Source: Halorubrum trapanicum | GTDB lineage: Archaea > Halobacteriota > Halobacteria > Halobacteriales > Haloferacaceae | Assembly: GCF_017873555.1 (NCBI RefSeq) | Contig: NZ_JAGGKE010000001.1 | Coordinates: forward strand, 1 to 64,000 | Direction of reading: 5' to 3' | DNA: 64,000 bases | Shown: one piece after another, positions 1-8,412 of the stretch | Layout: each line of letters begins with the position of its first letter | Numbering within the stretch: the first letter of the stretch is position 1 | Made by a program: the position numbers and the translations under genes | Notes under the pieces: model-generated | Seen by the model: only the letters and a program-made list of their open reading frames with translations | What the model was told of the DNA's origin: nothing | Database searches by the model: none

Positions 1-3
1 CCA

Positions 4-76
4 GACCGACACAGGCGTCTCTCCTCCCGATTTTACGCGGGAGCAGAGAGTCTCGGTTCGACTCCGAGAGTCGGCA
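4..76 (+). other. Hairpin-rich spacer just upstream of 5S rRNA, with a tRNA-like T-arm
   Basis: Two stem-loops lie directly before the 5S gene. The first pairs 18-22 with 45-49 and 24-29 with 38-43 around an 8-nt loop. The second, 52-56 with 64-68 around the loop ttcgact, matches the tRNA T-arm consensus exactly, and 69-75 could be the 3' side of an acceptor stem. I cannot find the matching 5' acceptor, D-arm or a 7-nt anticodon loop inside the window. It is either the 23S-5S spacer with processing hairpins or the 3' part of a tRNA that begins, or is interrupted by an intron, to the left of the window. Confidence 0.4.
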
Positions 77-198
77 TAAAGGCGGCCAAAGCGGTGGGGC
101 AACACCCGTACCCATTCCGAACACGGAAGTTAAGCCCACCAGCGTATCGTGAAGTACTGGAGTGAGCGATCCTCTGGGAACCACGAGTCGCCGCCTGT
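77..198 (+). rRNA. rrf: 5S ribosomal RNA
   Basis: The segment carries the archaeal 5S signature: closing helix ggcggc (81-86) with gccgcc near 190-195, the loop A and helix III stretch cccgtacccattccgaacac, ggaagttaagcccacc, and the agtactggagtg helix IV/V region. Length is about 120 nt. It is the last gene of an rRNA operon whose 23S gene would lie left of the window. No tRNA-Cys follows it, although one often does in haloarchaeal operons. The ends are approximate by 1-2 nt. Confidence 0.95.
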
Positions 199-226
199 CC
201 ATTCATACGGGAGACAACTCCCTTAC

Positions 227-259
227 AGCCCACGGACGCTGCGTCCGTGGGCTTTCTTT
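227..259 (+). terminator. Hairpin and T-rich terminator after 5S rRNA
   Basis: An 11-13 bp perfect stem (agcccacggac at 227-237 pairs with gtccgtgggct at 243-253) is followed by ttcttt. It lies about 30 nt after the 5S end, so it is probably the rRNA operon terminator. Confidence 0.75.
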
Positions 260-442
260 ACGTATTGAAAGCCGCGGCACTCGCGACGCGAACTTCCGAA
301 ACCAGCAGCAGCGCTGGCGAGTAATATTGGAATCACGTTGTAGCGCTCGCAGGTACTGACACGTCGGACTTCCGAGTCCTTACCACTTGGCGGCAAGTCC
401 GTGGTCAAACCGTAACGACCGGCTAAGTCGCCGTTTCGTCGA

Positions 443-490
443 TATTCATATCAGTACTGATAACAATATCCATAAGTTTATCAGTTTTGT
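443..490 (+). promoter_or_regulatory. Promoter with a perfect 14-bp palindrome upstream of the 509 gene
   Basis: The stretch 260-508 has no gene. Its last 70 nt are A/T-rich. The perfect palindrome tatcagtactgata lies at 449-462, and its half-site tatcag recurs at 479-484, overlapping the TATA-like agtttatc (475-482) placed about 27 nt before the ATG at 509. This is the geometry of an operator next to a haloarchaeal promoter. The cognate regulator is unknown; the protein encoded at 509 itself ends in a winged-helix-like segment. Confidence 0.5.
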
Positions 491-508
491 CGGTGAAGCT
501 AACGTATC

Positions 509-1363
509 ATGGTCGGCCCGAAGGACGCCGGAGCCACGGTGCGGCTGGCTTGTGGGGATCCCCCGTCGGTTCGCGATCGGACGGCTTCGGACCGCGTCGT
601 GTCGGTGTTGTTCGGGAGCGACGTCGAAGCCTGGCGAACCGGTTGGGATCGGATGGCTGCGGGACCGCCGAATCGGGAGGCGGTGGTGGACGCGAGCGAC
701 GTCGCCCGGAGCGGGACCGCCGCGTCGACGCAAGTCGTACCGAACGGCGGACTCGCATACACGGTACTCGGACGTGCGGCCGGAGGTGAACGGGTTCTTG
801 ACGCTGTCGCAGACCATCTCGACGACGCCCCCTCGGGGACGGTCGATCTGCTAATTGACGACCTCGCACCCGTCGCCGAACGAGAGGGGATCGGCTCCGC
901 GATCGCGTTCGCGAACCGACTCTCGGACCGGTTTGAGGGACAAGCGAATCGGATCGCGATTGGGTACTCTTTCGAGGGTCCCGCAGAGTTTGTCTCTCGG
1001 ATCGGCGCTCGCGTCGGTTCCGTCACCGGCGCCGACGCGGAGACGGTAGCGGCGGTCGAACGGCTCTCACGTGACGATCCCACGACCTTCGGGTACGTCC
1101 GTCGCCACTGGGACGAGGCCAAGCGGGGAATCGAGGAGTGCGATCGGAACTACCCTCAGTCGAAGCAGGTTCACGCCGTGCTGGCGGACCCGGAGACGAC
1201 GCCGCGAACGCTGGGAGCGGCGCTGTCGGGGTTAGTGACGCTCGGTGCGCTCGACACGTGGAGCGAGACCGTGGGACCTACCCGATACGATCTCACCGCG
1301 TACCGGCCGAACCGGGCGTGGGCCGTCGGCGTCGCGATCGAGGCGGACGCAGCCGATGACTGA
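509..1363 (+). CDS. Haloarchaeal RecA-like domain protein with C-terminal winged-helix-like region, function unknown
   Basis: A 284-residue soluble protein. The N-terminal ~190 residues look like the degenerate RecA/KaiC-fold proteins common in haloarchaea: a Walker-B-like hydrophobic strand ending in acids (VDLLIDDLAP, about residues 112-121) is present, but no Walker A P-loop is visible. The last ~80 residues (SKQVHAVLADPETTPRTLG onward) resemble a winged helix. I know such proteins only as conserved haloarchaeal families, often near signalling genes. The ATG is supported by a TATA-like element 27 nt upstream. A regulatory or sensory role is inference. Confidence 0.75.
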   Translation: MVGPKDAGATVRLACGDPPSVRDRTASDRVVSVLFGSDVEAWRTGWDRMAAGPPNREAVVDASDVARSGTAASTQVVPNGGLAYTVLGRAAGGERVLDAVADHLDDAPSGTVDLLIDDLAPVAEREGIGSAIAFANRLSDRFEGQANRIAIGYSFEGPAEFVSRIGARVGSVTGADAETVAAVERLSRDDPTTFGYVRRHWDEAKRGIEECDRNYPQSKQVHAVLADPETTPRTLGAALSGLVTLGALDTWSETVGPTRYDLTAYRPNRAWAVGVAIEADAADD

Positions 1364-1401
1364 GTCGGGGATCGAACTCGGTCCACTGCGCGGAGATTGT
1401 C

Positions 1402-1686
1402 TCACTCGTCCGCCGTGCCGACGCGTTTGAGGTCGGCTTCTACCACCGTGCCGTCCGGTTCGATCGTCACGCTCCCGAGGGGAGCCGTCTCCCCCGTCTC
1501 GTACCGTGCGGCGACGGCCTCCAGAGTCGAGCGTCGGTCGAGTCGCTCCCACACGGTTTCGGCCACGAGCGATTGAAACGCCTCGGGGTCGGTCCATCCT
1601 GCGTCGATGTCGGAGGGAACGCCGACGACGACGCGGAGCTCCGTCTCGGCGACGCGGATGCCGACCCCGAACGTGTCCGCACACAT
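1402..1686 (-). CDS. Small conserved haloarchaeal protein, function unknown
   Basis: A 94-residue acidic protein starting MCADTFGVGIRVAETE. The longer open frame upstream of this ATG is arginine-rich and does not look like coding sequence, so the start at 1686 is preferred. It has alternating hydrophobic strands (LRVVVGVP, SVTIEPDGTVVEAD) that suggest a small alpha/beta fold. No metal-binding or catalytic motif is visible. It is convergent with the gene at 509 and divergent from the EamA gene at 1817. I do not recognise a function. Confidence 0.65.
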   Translation of the reverse strand: MCADTFGVGIRVAETELRVVVGVPSDIDAGWTDPEAFQSLVAETVWERLDRRSTLEAVAARYETGETAPLGSVTIEPDGTVVEADLKRVGTADE

Positions 1687-1816
1687 GATTCGCCGTTTGC
1701 GTCGAGGGGTGAAATCTCCGTCGGCGCGTCCGTCGGACGCCGGGACTTCTCCGTCGACTGCTCGGCCGCCTCTCAAAACCCGTAAGCGCCCGCCGCTCGA
1801 ACGGCCGCGAGACCCG

Positions 1817-2704
1817 ATGACCTCGAAGCCGGCGGTGTCACCGAAGGGAGGACTGGCGGCCGCGGTCGCCGCCGTGAGCGCGGGCGCGATTCTGGTCCGC
1901 TTGAGCGACGCGCCGAGCTCGGTCGCCGCGTTCTACCGGGTGTTGTTCACGACGCTGCCGCTGGCCGGAATCGCCGCGTGGCGGTACCGCGGAGAGTTCG
2001 CGCGGATTCGGTCTCGGGACCTCGCGTTCGCGGTTCTGTCCGGAGTCGCACTTGCGGTCCACTTCGCGGCGTGGTTCGAGAGCCTGCGGTGGACGAGCGT
2101 CGCCGCGAGCGTGACGCTCGTTCAGGCCCAACCGGTGTTCGTCGCGCTCGGCGCGTGGCTGCTGTTACGCGAGCGCGTCACGCGCCGCATGACTGCGGGT
2201 ATCGCGGTGGCCGTGGCCGGGATGGCGTCGATGTCGATCGGCGACTTCCTCGGCGGCGTGGCGATCGGTCCCCGTCCGCTGTACGGGAACGCGCTGGCGC
2301 TGTCCGGCGCGGTCGCCGCCGCGGGCTACGTGTTGGCCGGGCGTTCGCTTCGCCAACGCATCTCGCTCGTCCCCTACGTCACGGTTGTGTACGGCGTCTG
2401 CGTGCTCGTTCTGCTCGGGTTCGTCCTTGCCGCGGGGCACCCACTCACCGGCTATCCACCCCGAGAGTGGCTCCTGTTCGCGGGGCTGGCGGCGGGTCCG
2501 GGGCTGCTCGGTCACACCGTCCTCAACTGGGCGCTCGCGCACCTCGAGTCGAGCGTCGTCTCCGTCTCGCTGCTCGGCGAGCCGGTCGGCGCGACGCTGC
2601 TCGCGTTCGTGTTGCTGTCGGAGACGCCGACGCCGGCTACCGTTGTCGGCGGCTGCGTCGTCCTTCTGGGTATCTACGTCACGGCGGCCGCTGACCGGGA
2701 ATAG
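1817..2704 (+). CDS. EamA/DMT-superfamily membrane transporter
   Basis: A 295-residue membrane protein with about ten hydrophobic segments arranged as two EamA repeats. The second repeat contains the family-like stretch LGEPVGATLLAFVLLSETP near the C-terminus. DMT proteins of this type export or import small metabolites across the cytoplasmic membrane; substrate cannot be read from sequence. The start MTSKPAVSPKGG is chosen because the upstream extension is non-hydrophobic and overlaps the opposite-strand gene's promoter. A second EamA gene lies at 53442. Confidence 0.9.
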   Translation: MTSKPAVSPKGGLAAAVAAVSAGAILVRLSDAPSSVAAFYRVLFTTLPLAGIAAWRYRGEFARIRSRDLAFAVLSGVALAVHFAAWFESLRWTSVAASVTLVQAQPVFVALGAWLLLRERVTRRMTAGIAVAVAGMASMSIGDFLGGVAIGPRPLYGNALALSGAVAAAGYVLAGRSLRQRISLVPYVTVVYGVCVLVLLGFVLAAGHPLTGYPPREWLLFAGLAAGPGLLGHTVLNWALAHLESSVVSVSLLGEPVGATLLAFVLLSETPTPATVVGGCVVLLGIYVTAAADRE

Positions 2705-2764
2705 CGTTTTCAGCGCCGATATTTTGGGATAAACGTTGAAGCCCGCCGACCGGCTGGTGCGAGT

Positions 2765-4339
2765 ATGGATCGGCGAACAGTCGTCGCGTTCGTGGGCGAC
2801 GACGCGAGCGCCGGTGAACGCGTGTCCTGCGCGGTCGATGCCGTCTGGCAGGGACCGGACGGACCGACGTTTCGCGCGCTCACTCCGGGCGATTTCGACG
2901 CGGATCGCGACGGGGAGGACCCCCTGAACGCGACGTGCGGCGTGGTCGTCACCGTCGCGGCTGCGACCGACGACGCGGTGGGGGACCGCCTCGCGATGCT
3001 CCCGTCGAACGTCCCGGTGATCGCGCTCGTCGAGGACGCGACGACGGCGACGATTCGCACCCTGTTGTCGGCCGACGTGGACGACGTGGTGGACGCCGAC
3101 GACCGGGAGTCGAACTCGGACGGCGTCGACGACACCGGCCCGCTCGCCGAGCGTCTCGCGAACCGAGTGGACCCCGACCGCGTCCGGCTCGGGGACGACG
3201 ACGTCGCCCGCCTCGCGGAAGTGTTGCTCGACGCCGGGACGACGCTGATGAGCACGCGAACCGACGAGGTCGGGACGAAGATCGAGTGGACGATGGAGAA
3301 CGTCGGCGAACACGCCGAACTCGACCGGATCGTCTGTTACCGAGAGGACGACGGACAGTTCGTGCCCGCGTACAGCTGGTGTCCCGACGGGTTCGAGCCG
3401 GCGCCGAGACCGTTCGACGACTTCCCCGACCCGGACCGGCTGTCGACGTTCGGCAACGTCGCGCGCTCGTCCGCCTCCGTCCCGCCTCTCGGCGACGAGG
3501 CCGAGACTACGGCCGAGGAACCGCCGGCGACGGTCCACGTCCCGCTCGTCGTGGACTGGGAACTGAGCGGGATCGTCGCGTTCGAGTCCGCCGACCGCCG
3601 CGTCTGGACGGACGACGAAGTCGACCTGTACCGCACTCTCGGCGACCTGGTCGCGCACACGATCGCGCGCAACGACCGTCGGGTGGCGCTCCGACGCCAG
3701 GCCGAACAGCTCGAACAGTTCAGTGCCGTCGTCTCACACGATCTCAGAAATCCGCTCAACGTGCTCTCGGGGTATCTCTCCCTCTCCGAGGACGAGATAT
3801 CGCCGGCGCGCTACGACGCTATGAGCGGCGCGGTCGACCGCATGGAGACGCTGATCGACGACCTCCTCATGCTCGCGCGCCGCGGCAAGGCGATCGGTGA
3901 CACGGAACCCGTTCCGATCGAGGCTATCGCGGAAGACGCCTGGCAGTCGGTTCGCGCGCCCGACGCGACCCTCACGATCGCGGACGAGGTCGGCCGCGTC
4001 GAGGCGGACCCGAGTCGTCTTCGGCAGGCGTTCGAGAACCTCTTCCGCAACGCGATCGACCACGGCGGTCGGGACGTCGAAATCGAGATCGGCCCGATCG
4101 CCACAGAGGGAGACGGCGGGGGACTGTACGTCGCGGACGACGGTCCCGGGATCCCCGTCGAACTCGTCGACACGGTGTTCGACTCGGGCGTCTCCTCGGC
4201 CGACAGCTCCGGGATCGGACTGGCGATCGTCGACCGGATCGTCGAAGCGCACGAGTGGGACATCGAGGCGCGAAACGACGACGGTGCCGTTTTCGAGCTC
4301 ACATTCGGCGCGGACGCGACGCGGGCCGCGTCGCCGTAG
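2765..4339 (+). CDS. GAF-domain sensor histidine kinase with pseudo-receiver N-terminus
   Basis: A 524-residue cytoplasmic two-component sensor kinase. Residues 1-115 have a receiver-like alternation of strands and helices but no clear phospho-acceptor Asp. Residues ~140-300 form a GAF-like sensor. The HisKA H-box is SAVVSHDLRNPLN with phospho-acceptor His325. The HATPase_c domain has the N-box FRNAIDH (~Asn429), G1 DDGPGI (~460) and G2 GIGLAI. No transmembrane segment is seen. No response-regulator gene is adjacent, as is common for haloarchaeal orphan kinases. A TATA-like gataaacg lies ~30 nt before the ATG. The signal is unknown. Confidence 0.9.
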   Translation: MDRRTVVAFVGDDASAGERVSCAVDAVWQGPDGPTFRALTPGDFDADRDGEDPLNATCGVVVTVAAATDDAVGDRLAMLPSNVPVIALVEDATTATIRTLLSADVDDVVDADDRESNSDGVDDTGPLAERLANRVDPDRVRLGDDDVARLAEVLLDAGTTLMSTRTDEVGTKIEWTMENVGEHAELDRIVCYREDDGQFVPAYSWCPDGFEPAPRPFDDFPDPDRLSTFGNVARSSASVPPLGDEAETTAEEPPATVHVPLVVDWELSGIVAFESADRRVWTDDEVDLYRTLGDLVAHTIARNDRRVALRRQAEQLEQFSAVVSHDLRNPLNVLSGYLSLSEDEISPARYDAMSGAVDRMETLIDDLLMLARRGKAIGDTEPVPIEAIAEDAWQSVRAPDATLTIADEVGRVEADPSRLRQAFENLFRNAIDHGGRDVEIEIGPIATEGDGGGLYVADDGPGIPVELVDTVFDSGVSSADSSGIGLAIVDRIVEAHEWDIEARNDDGAVFELTFGADATRAASP

Positions 4340-4370
4340 GACGCTCGATCCCGGGGCCGGTCGCTGGCGC

Positions 4371-4871
4371 TCAGTTCTTCGAGAACCGCTCGACCGTCCG
4401 TCGGTGCCGGTCGCGGAACATCCCTTCGAACCCGATCTTCGCCGGCGGGCCGGCGGCGTCGCCGAGCGGTCCGAGCGGCAGCCGATAGGTGACCGTGTCG
4501 ACGAGCAGGGTCTCGTCGTCGGCGGCGTAGAACGCGTGGGTGTGTTCCCAGCGCCGGAACGGGCCGCCTTCCATCTCGTCGACGAACCGGGCGGAGCGCT
4601 CGGGCGGCGTCTCTCCGTCGGGATCGCGCTCGACGATCCGCGAGGTCCACCGCTGTCGCGGGCCGATCCCGAACGGTCTGATCGACATCCCTATCGTCGA
4701 CCCGGCGACGAGGACGTCGGGATCGGGCGATCCGTCCGGTCCCTCGACGTCGCCGACACGGAGGCGCATCCAGTCGGGGGTGAGCTCTCGCAGTCCGTCG
4801 ACGGTGGAGTGAAACTCCCACACGTCTTCGATCGGGGCCGGCACCCGAGTCGTCCGCCTGTACGTCGGCAT
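4371..4871 (-). CDS. SRPBCC (START/polyketide-cyclase-like) ligand-binding family protein
   Basis: A 166-residue protein beginning MPTYRRTTRVPAPIEDVWEF, the typical first strand of SRPBCC proteins (V-x-AP-x-E-x-VW). The body follows the helix-grip pattern: the DGLRELTPDW helix, then strands such as VLVAGSTIGMSIRPF, RWTSRIVERD and LLVDTVTYRLPLG, ending in a long C-terminal helix (FRDRHRRTVERFSKN). Such proteins bind small hydrophobic ligands or act as cyclases; no specific reaction can be assigned. The ATG at 4871 is preferred over an Arg-rich upstream extension. Confidence 0.85.
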   Translation of the reverse strand: MPTYRRTTRVPAPIEDVWEFHSTVDGLRELTPDWMRLRVGDVEGPDGSPDPDVLVAGSTIGMSIRPFGIGPRQRWTSRIVERDPDGETPPERSARFVDEMEGGPFRRWEHTHAFYAADDETLLVDTVTYRLPLGPLGDAAGPPAKIGFEGMFRDRHRRTVERFSKN

Positions 4872-4963
4872 ACCTCGGATACGGGTCGGGCGGACAAAAA
4901 GCCGTCTTCGGCGGCGGTCCGGGACCGAAACCCGCATGTCCGAGCGCGCCCTGGCCGCAGACG

Positions 4964-5890
4964 ATGGAACGCGGGGCGATCGACGTCGGCGACCTGGCTG
5001 GACCGTTCGACCTTCAGGCGACCCTGGAGAGCGGACAGAGCTACCTCTGGAACCGCGCTGACGGCGACGCGTACGCGGAACTCCACGCCAGCGGCGGCGA
5101 CGCGTGGTACGAGACCGTCGTCGACCCGATCCCCGGCGTGACGGACGAGCGCGCAGCGGTCCGGGTTCGCCAGGAGGGGGGCGTCCACGACGGAACGCTC
5201 CACTGGGAGGCGTCGATCGACGCCGAGCCGCTGTTGACGCACTTGCTCCGGCTCGACGACGACCTCGACGCGATCTTAGACGCCACGCCGGATCTCCCCC
5301 TACTGGAGCGCGCGTACGACGCCTACGAGGGGATGCGGCTGACCCGCGATCCGGTCTTTCCCTGTCTGATCTCCTTTATTTGCTCGGCGCAGATGCGGGT
5401 CGCCCGCATCCACGGCATGCAGCGGCGGCTCCGGGAGACGTACGGCGACGCGGTCGCGCTCGACGACGAGACGTACCGGGCCTTCCCGACGCCCGAGCAG
5501 TTGGCCGCGCGCACGGAAGACGAACTCCGCGACCTCTCTTTGGGCTACCGCGCGCCCTACGTCCAGCGCACCGCGGAGATGGTCGCGACCGGCGAGGCCG
5601 ACCCGCTGGAGGCGGCCGACCTCCCCTACGAGGAGGCCCGCGAGTCGCTCACGCGGTTCGTCGGGGTCGGGGACAAGGTCGCCGACTGCGTGCTGTTGTT
5701 CTCGCTCGGGTTCCTCGAAGCGGTGCCGCTGGACACCTGGATCCGCACCACCATCGAGGAGTACTATCCCGACTGCGACCGCGGGAGCTACGCGGCCACC
5801 TCCCGCGCGATCCGCGATCGCTTCGGCGACGAGTACGCCGGCTACGCGCAGACGTACGTGTTCTACTACCTCCGCGCCGGCGGCGAGTGA
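4964..5890 (+). CDS. ogg: OGG1-like 8-oxoguanine DNA glycosylase/AP lyase
   Basis: A 308-residue base-excision-repair enzyme. The N-terminal ~115 residues resemble the OGG_N domain (FDLQATLESGQSYLW is the diagnostic start). The remainder is the HhH-GPD fold with the hairpin GVGDKVADC carrying the catalytic Lys238 and the Asp of PLDTW (Asp257). OGG enzymes excise 8-oxoguanine opposite C and can cleave the abasic site. A 3-methyladenine glycosylase of the same superfamily is a less likely alternative, because the Lys/Asp pair marks a bifunctional glycosylase. It stands alone between an SRPBCC gene and a UPF0212 gene. Confidence 0.9.
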   Translation: MERGAIDVGDLAGPFDLQATLESGQSYLWNRADGDAYAELHASGGDAWYETVVDPIPGVTDERAAVRVRQEGGVHDGTLHWEASIDAEPLLTHLLRLDDDLDAILDATPDLPLLERAYDAYEGMRLTRDPVFPCLISFICSAQMRVARIHGMQRRLRETYGDAVALDDETYRAFPTPEQLAARTEDELRDLSLGYRAPYVQRTAEMVATGEADPLEAADLPYEEARESLTRFVGVGDKVADCVLLFSLGFLEAVPLDTWIRTTIEEYYPDCDRGSYAATSRAIRDRFGDEYAGYAQTYVFYYLRAGGE

Positions 5891-5980
5891 TCGGGGGTCC
5901 CCGAGAGCCGCCCGCCACGGCTCCCGACTGTCGGCCGCGGCCGAAGTTTGATACTCGTTCGCGTGGTAGCTCCGGTCGTG

Positions 5981-6421
5981 ATGGACTGTCGAGTCGTCGT
6001 CGAGGCCGCGGTTCCGGTGTACGACGTGGAAACCGTCGACGAGGCGGTCCGGATCGCCATCTCGAAGACGGGCGAGATGCTCAATCCGGATCTCAACTAC
6101 GTCGAGATCGATACCGGAACGCGGACGTCGCCGAGCGGCGAGCAGCTCGATCCGGCGTTCGTCGCGGCCGACGAGGCGCTCGTCGCCTTGGAACTCCAGA
6201 TGGACGTGTTCAACGTCGACCGCGGCGAACACGCCAGCCGCGTCGCGCGCAAGGAGATCGGGAAGCGCCTCCGGAACATCCCGCTGAAGGTGCTCTCGGT
6301 CACCGAAATCGATCCGGAGGAGAGCGACCGCACCGACGGACCCGAGACGGCCGAAGGGGAGTCGGCGTCGAGCGACGACGAGCCGGCGACCCGCGACGAC
6401 GAGGAAAGCGTCGGAAACTGA
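5981..6421 (+). CDS. UPF0212 (DUF555) family protein
   Basis: A 146-residue protein starting MDCRVVVEAAVPVYDVETVDEAV. The conserved archaeal core (~residues 1-115) contains AIxKxGExLN-type and LNYVEID segments and ends VLSVTEIDPEES. The ~30-residue C-terminal tail is acidic and low-complexity. Family members are restricted to archaea and have no established function. The in-frame upstream ATG at 5948 would add 11 hydrophobic residues not typical of the family, so the start is set at 5981. Confidence 0.85.
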   Translation: MDCRVVVEAAVPVYDVETVDEAVRIAISKTGEMLNPDLNYVEIDTGTRTSPSGEQLDPAFVAADEALVALELQMDVFNVDRGEHASRVARKEIGKRLRNIPLKVLSVTEIDPEESDRTDGPETAEGESASSDDEPATRDDEESVGN

Positions 6422-6533
6422 ACGCCGGTCGGAGCGACGTGTCGACCGACCCGGGATCCCGATAACCAGAGAGCGGCCGCTACGCTACGTGGGTGTCGGA
6501 GCGGTCGGCGAGGAGCAGTACGCGGTAAGCGTC

Positions 6534-6767
6534 TCAGTCGGCCGTCGGGGCCAGCGGCTCCGATTCGGACGATTCCATCGGCTCGGTGATTCCCTCTGTC
6601 AGCTTGAAAACGGCCGCCTTGTGGTCGGTCTTCGACTTGTGAATCGATGTCGGTTTGACGCCCAGTTCCTCGTAGGCTTCGAGGTCAACATCGTCGTCCC
6701 AGAACTCGCACTGTTTTCGTACCTCCGCGAGGAGACCGTGAAGATGGATGAGCTCCTGCTTCTTCAT
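6534..6767 (-). CDS. UPF0058 family small protein (copy 1)
   Basis: A 77-residue protein starting MKKQELIHLHGLLAEV. The signature HKSKTDHKAAVF (residues ~43-54) defines the archaeal UPF0058 family, whose function is unknown. A TATA-like gtttatattatta (6792-6804) ends about 27 nt upstream of the ATG, so the mRNA is probably leaderless. A paralogue with the same layout lies at 34105-34383. Helical content and His/Lys/Glu spacing hint at metal or nucleic-acid binding, but that is inference. Confidence 0.85.
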   Translation of the reverse strand: MKKQELIHLHGLLAEVRKQCEFWDDDVDLEAYEELGVKPTSIHKSKTDHKAAVFKLTEGITEPMESSESEPLAPTAD

Positions 6768-6979
6768 GAGTACCAGTCCTTTGCTACCGGAGGTTTATAT
6801 TATTATCTTGAGTAACGTTACCATACTGTTCGCGTATTTCGTGAGTAGCGGGGCGGAGAAGTGGTTTCTCGATGAATCATTAAGGATCGTTCACCGATGT
6901 TCGTAGCCGTGCGAAACTGATGCTACGGAACCGATGATCGTCGACGACGAACGGCTCGGACTGTGCGGCCCTCGGTCAG

Positions 6980-7159
6980 TTACTGAAACTGCTTGACTGC
7001 CTCGAGATCGCGTTCCGTCCGCATGAACTCGGTCAGGCGCCGCGTCGCGTGACACGCCGAACAGCTGAAGTTGGACCGAAGATCCTGAAGTTCGGCGGGA
7101 TTGTCCTGCCACTCCTTGCCGCACTCCGGACAGACCAGTCTGACGAACGCGTCCACCAT
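6980..7159 (-). CDS. Small zinc-ribbon protein
   Basis: A 59-residue protein starting MVDAFVRLVCPECGKEWQ. Two CxxC pairs (CPECGKEW and CSACHATRR) about 24 residues apart form a single zinc ribbon. TATA-like ttttaac sits ~27 nt upstream of the ATG at 7159, arguing against the longer frame. It is transcribed in the same direction as, and upstream of, no close partner (75 bp to the TFB stop). Function is unknown; such miniature zinc ribbons often bind RNA or protein. Confidence 0.8.
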   Translation of the reverse strand: MVDAFVRLVCPECGKEWQDNPAELQDLRSNFSCSACHATRRLTEFMRTERDLEAVKQFQ

Positions 7160-7234
7160 GCCCCCGCCTACAGCGGGCCGCGTTAAAAACGTGGGTGGCG
7201 AACCGCCGTACAACAGGTCACTGCCGGTGACGGG

Positions 7235-8305
7235 TCAGGCGGGGACGTCGCCGCTCGCCTCGAGCAGTTCCTTGTACCGGTTCCGGATGGTGACCTCGCT
7301 GACGTCGGCCACGTCGGAAACCTGACTCTGGGTCACCTTCTCGTTCGACAGCAGCGCGGCGGCGTACACGGCCGCGGCCGCGAGTCCCACCGGTGACTTC
7401 CCGCTCGTGATCCCCGCGCTCGCGGCGTCGTCGAGCAGTTCCCGGGCCCGTCGCTCGGTCTCGTCCGAGAGATCGAGCCGCGAGACGAACCGCGGGACGT
7501 AGCTCGTCGGGTCCGCCGGCTTCACTTCCAGCTTCAGCTCGCGGACGACGTAGCGGTACGTCCGCGTCAGTTCCATCTTCTCCACCCGCGAGACCGCCGT
7601 GAACTCGTCGAGGCTCCGAGGGTTTCCCACCTGACGCGCGGCGGCGTACAGCGCCGCGGTCGCGACGCCCTCGATGGAGCGCCCGGGGAGGAGGTCCTCG
7701 CTCAGCGCGCGGCGGTAGATGACGCTGGCGGTCTCGCGGACGTTGTCCGGGAGGCCGAGCGCGCTGGCCATGCGGTCGATTTCGCCGAGCGCCTGCTTGA
7801 GGTTACGCTCCTTGGAGTCGCGGGTGCGGAACCGCTCGTTCCACGTCCGGAGCCGCTGCATCCGGCGTCGCTGCCGTCCGGAGAGCGACTTGCCGTAGGC
7901 GTCTTTGTCCTGCCAGCCGATGTTGGTCGACAGCCCCTTGTCGTGCATCATGTTCGTCGTCGGGGCGCCGACCCGAGACTTGCTGTCGCGCTCGCCGGCG
8001 TTGAACGCGCGCCACTCCGGCCCGCGGTCGACCGAGTCCTCCTCGACGACCAGGCCGCAGTCGCTACAGACGGTCTCGCCGTGTTCCGTGTCCGTCGCGA
8101 GCCGCCCGCCGCACTCCGGGCAGGTCGTCGTCCGCTCGCTCTCGCGCTCGGTCGTCGTCTCCTCGGCCTCCGCCGTCTCTTCGGCCTCCGTCGACTCCGC
8201 TCTCGTCCTCGTTCGCGTGCGCTCGCCGCTGGCGGGCGCGTCGCCCGGGTCCGCGAGTCGCTCTCGTTCCGTGCCGCCGTCGCTGTAGGTGTCTGTCTCT
8301 GTCAT
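7235..8305 (-). CDS. tfb: Transcription initiation factor IIB (TFB), copy 1
   Basis: A 356-residue general transcription factor that bridges TBP-TATA and RNA polymerase. An acidic low-complexity tail (residues 1-60) precedes the zinc ribbon (Cys62, Cys65, Cys80, Cys83), the B-finger/linker ([10 protein letters not shown] then SRVGAPTTNMMHDKGLSTNIGW) and two cyclin repeats. The second cyclin repeat ends with the recognition helix [18 protein letters not shown] for the BRE. Haloarchaea carry several TFBs with differing regulons. A second one lies at 29677, which lacks the long acidic N-terminus. Upstream A/T-rich elements lie at 8331-8341 and 8388-8399. Confidence 0.95.
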   Translation of the reverse strand: MTETDTYSDGGTERERLADPGDAPASGERTRTRTRAESTEAEETAEAEETTTERESERTTTCPECGGRLATDTEHGETVCSDCGLVVEEDSVDRGPEWRAFNAGERDSKSRVGAPTTNMMHDKGLSTNIGWQDKDAYGKSLSGRQRRRMQRLRTWNERFRTRDSKERNLKQALGEIDRMASALGLPDNVRETASVIYRRALSEDLLPGRSIEGVATAALYAAARQVGNPRSLDEFTAVSRVEKMELTRTYRYVVRELKLEVKPADPTSYVPRFVSRLDLSDETERRARELLDDAASAGITSGKSPVGLAAAAVYAAALLSNEKVTQSQVSDVADVSEVTIRNRYKELLEASGDVPA

Positions 8306-8384
8306 GGGTTTGCCTCCGACGATCCCTCGACGAAAATACAGCGAGGTCCGCGAATCGCCAGTCTGTTAACGTATAGTTAGTCAC

Positions 8385-8412
8385 CAAGGTATTTAAACTT
8401 GTTTATACGCGA
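8385..8412 (-). promoter_or_regulatory. A/T-rich promoter region of TFB 1
   Basis: The run ggtatttaaacttgtttata contains two overlapping TATA-like boxes on the minus strand about 85-105 nt upstream of the TFB 1 start, while a weaker one (aaaatac, 8333-8339) sits at the leaderless distance. The gene may therefore have two promoters. A separate tatatatac lies at 8524-8532 with no gene in position to use it. The 275-bp gap 8306-8580 holds no ORF that I can support. Confidence 0.4.

Noticed and set aside
509-1363. Active RecA/KaiC ATPase
   Set aside because: No Walker A motif is visible, so ATP hydrolysis cannot be claimed.
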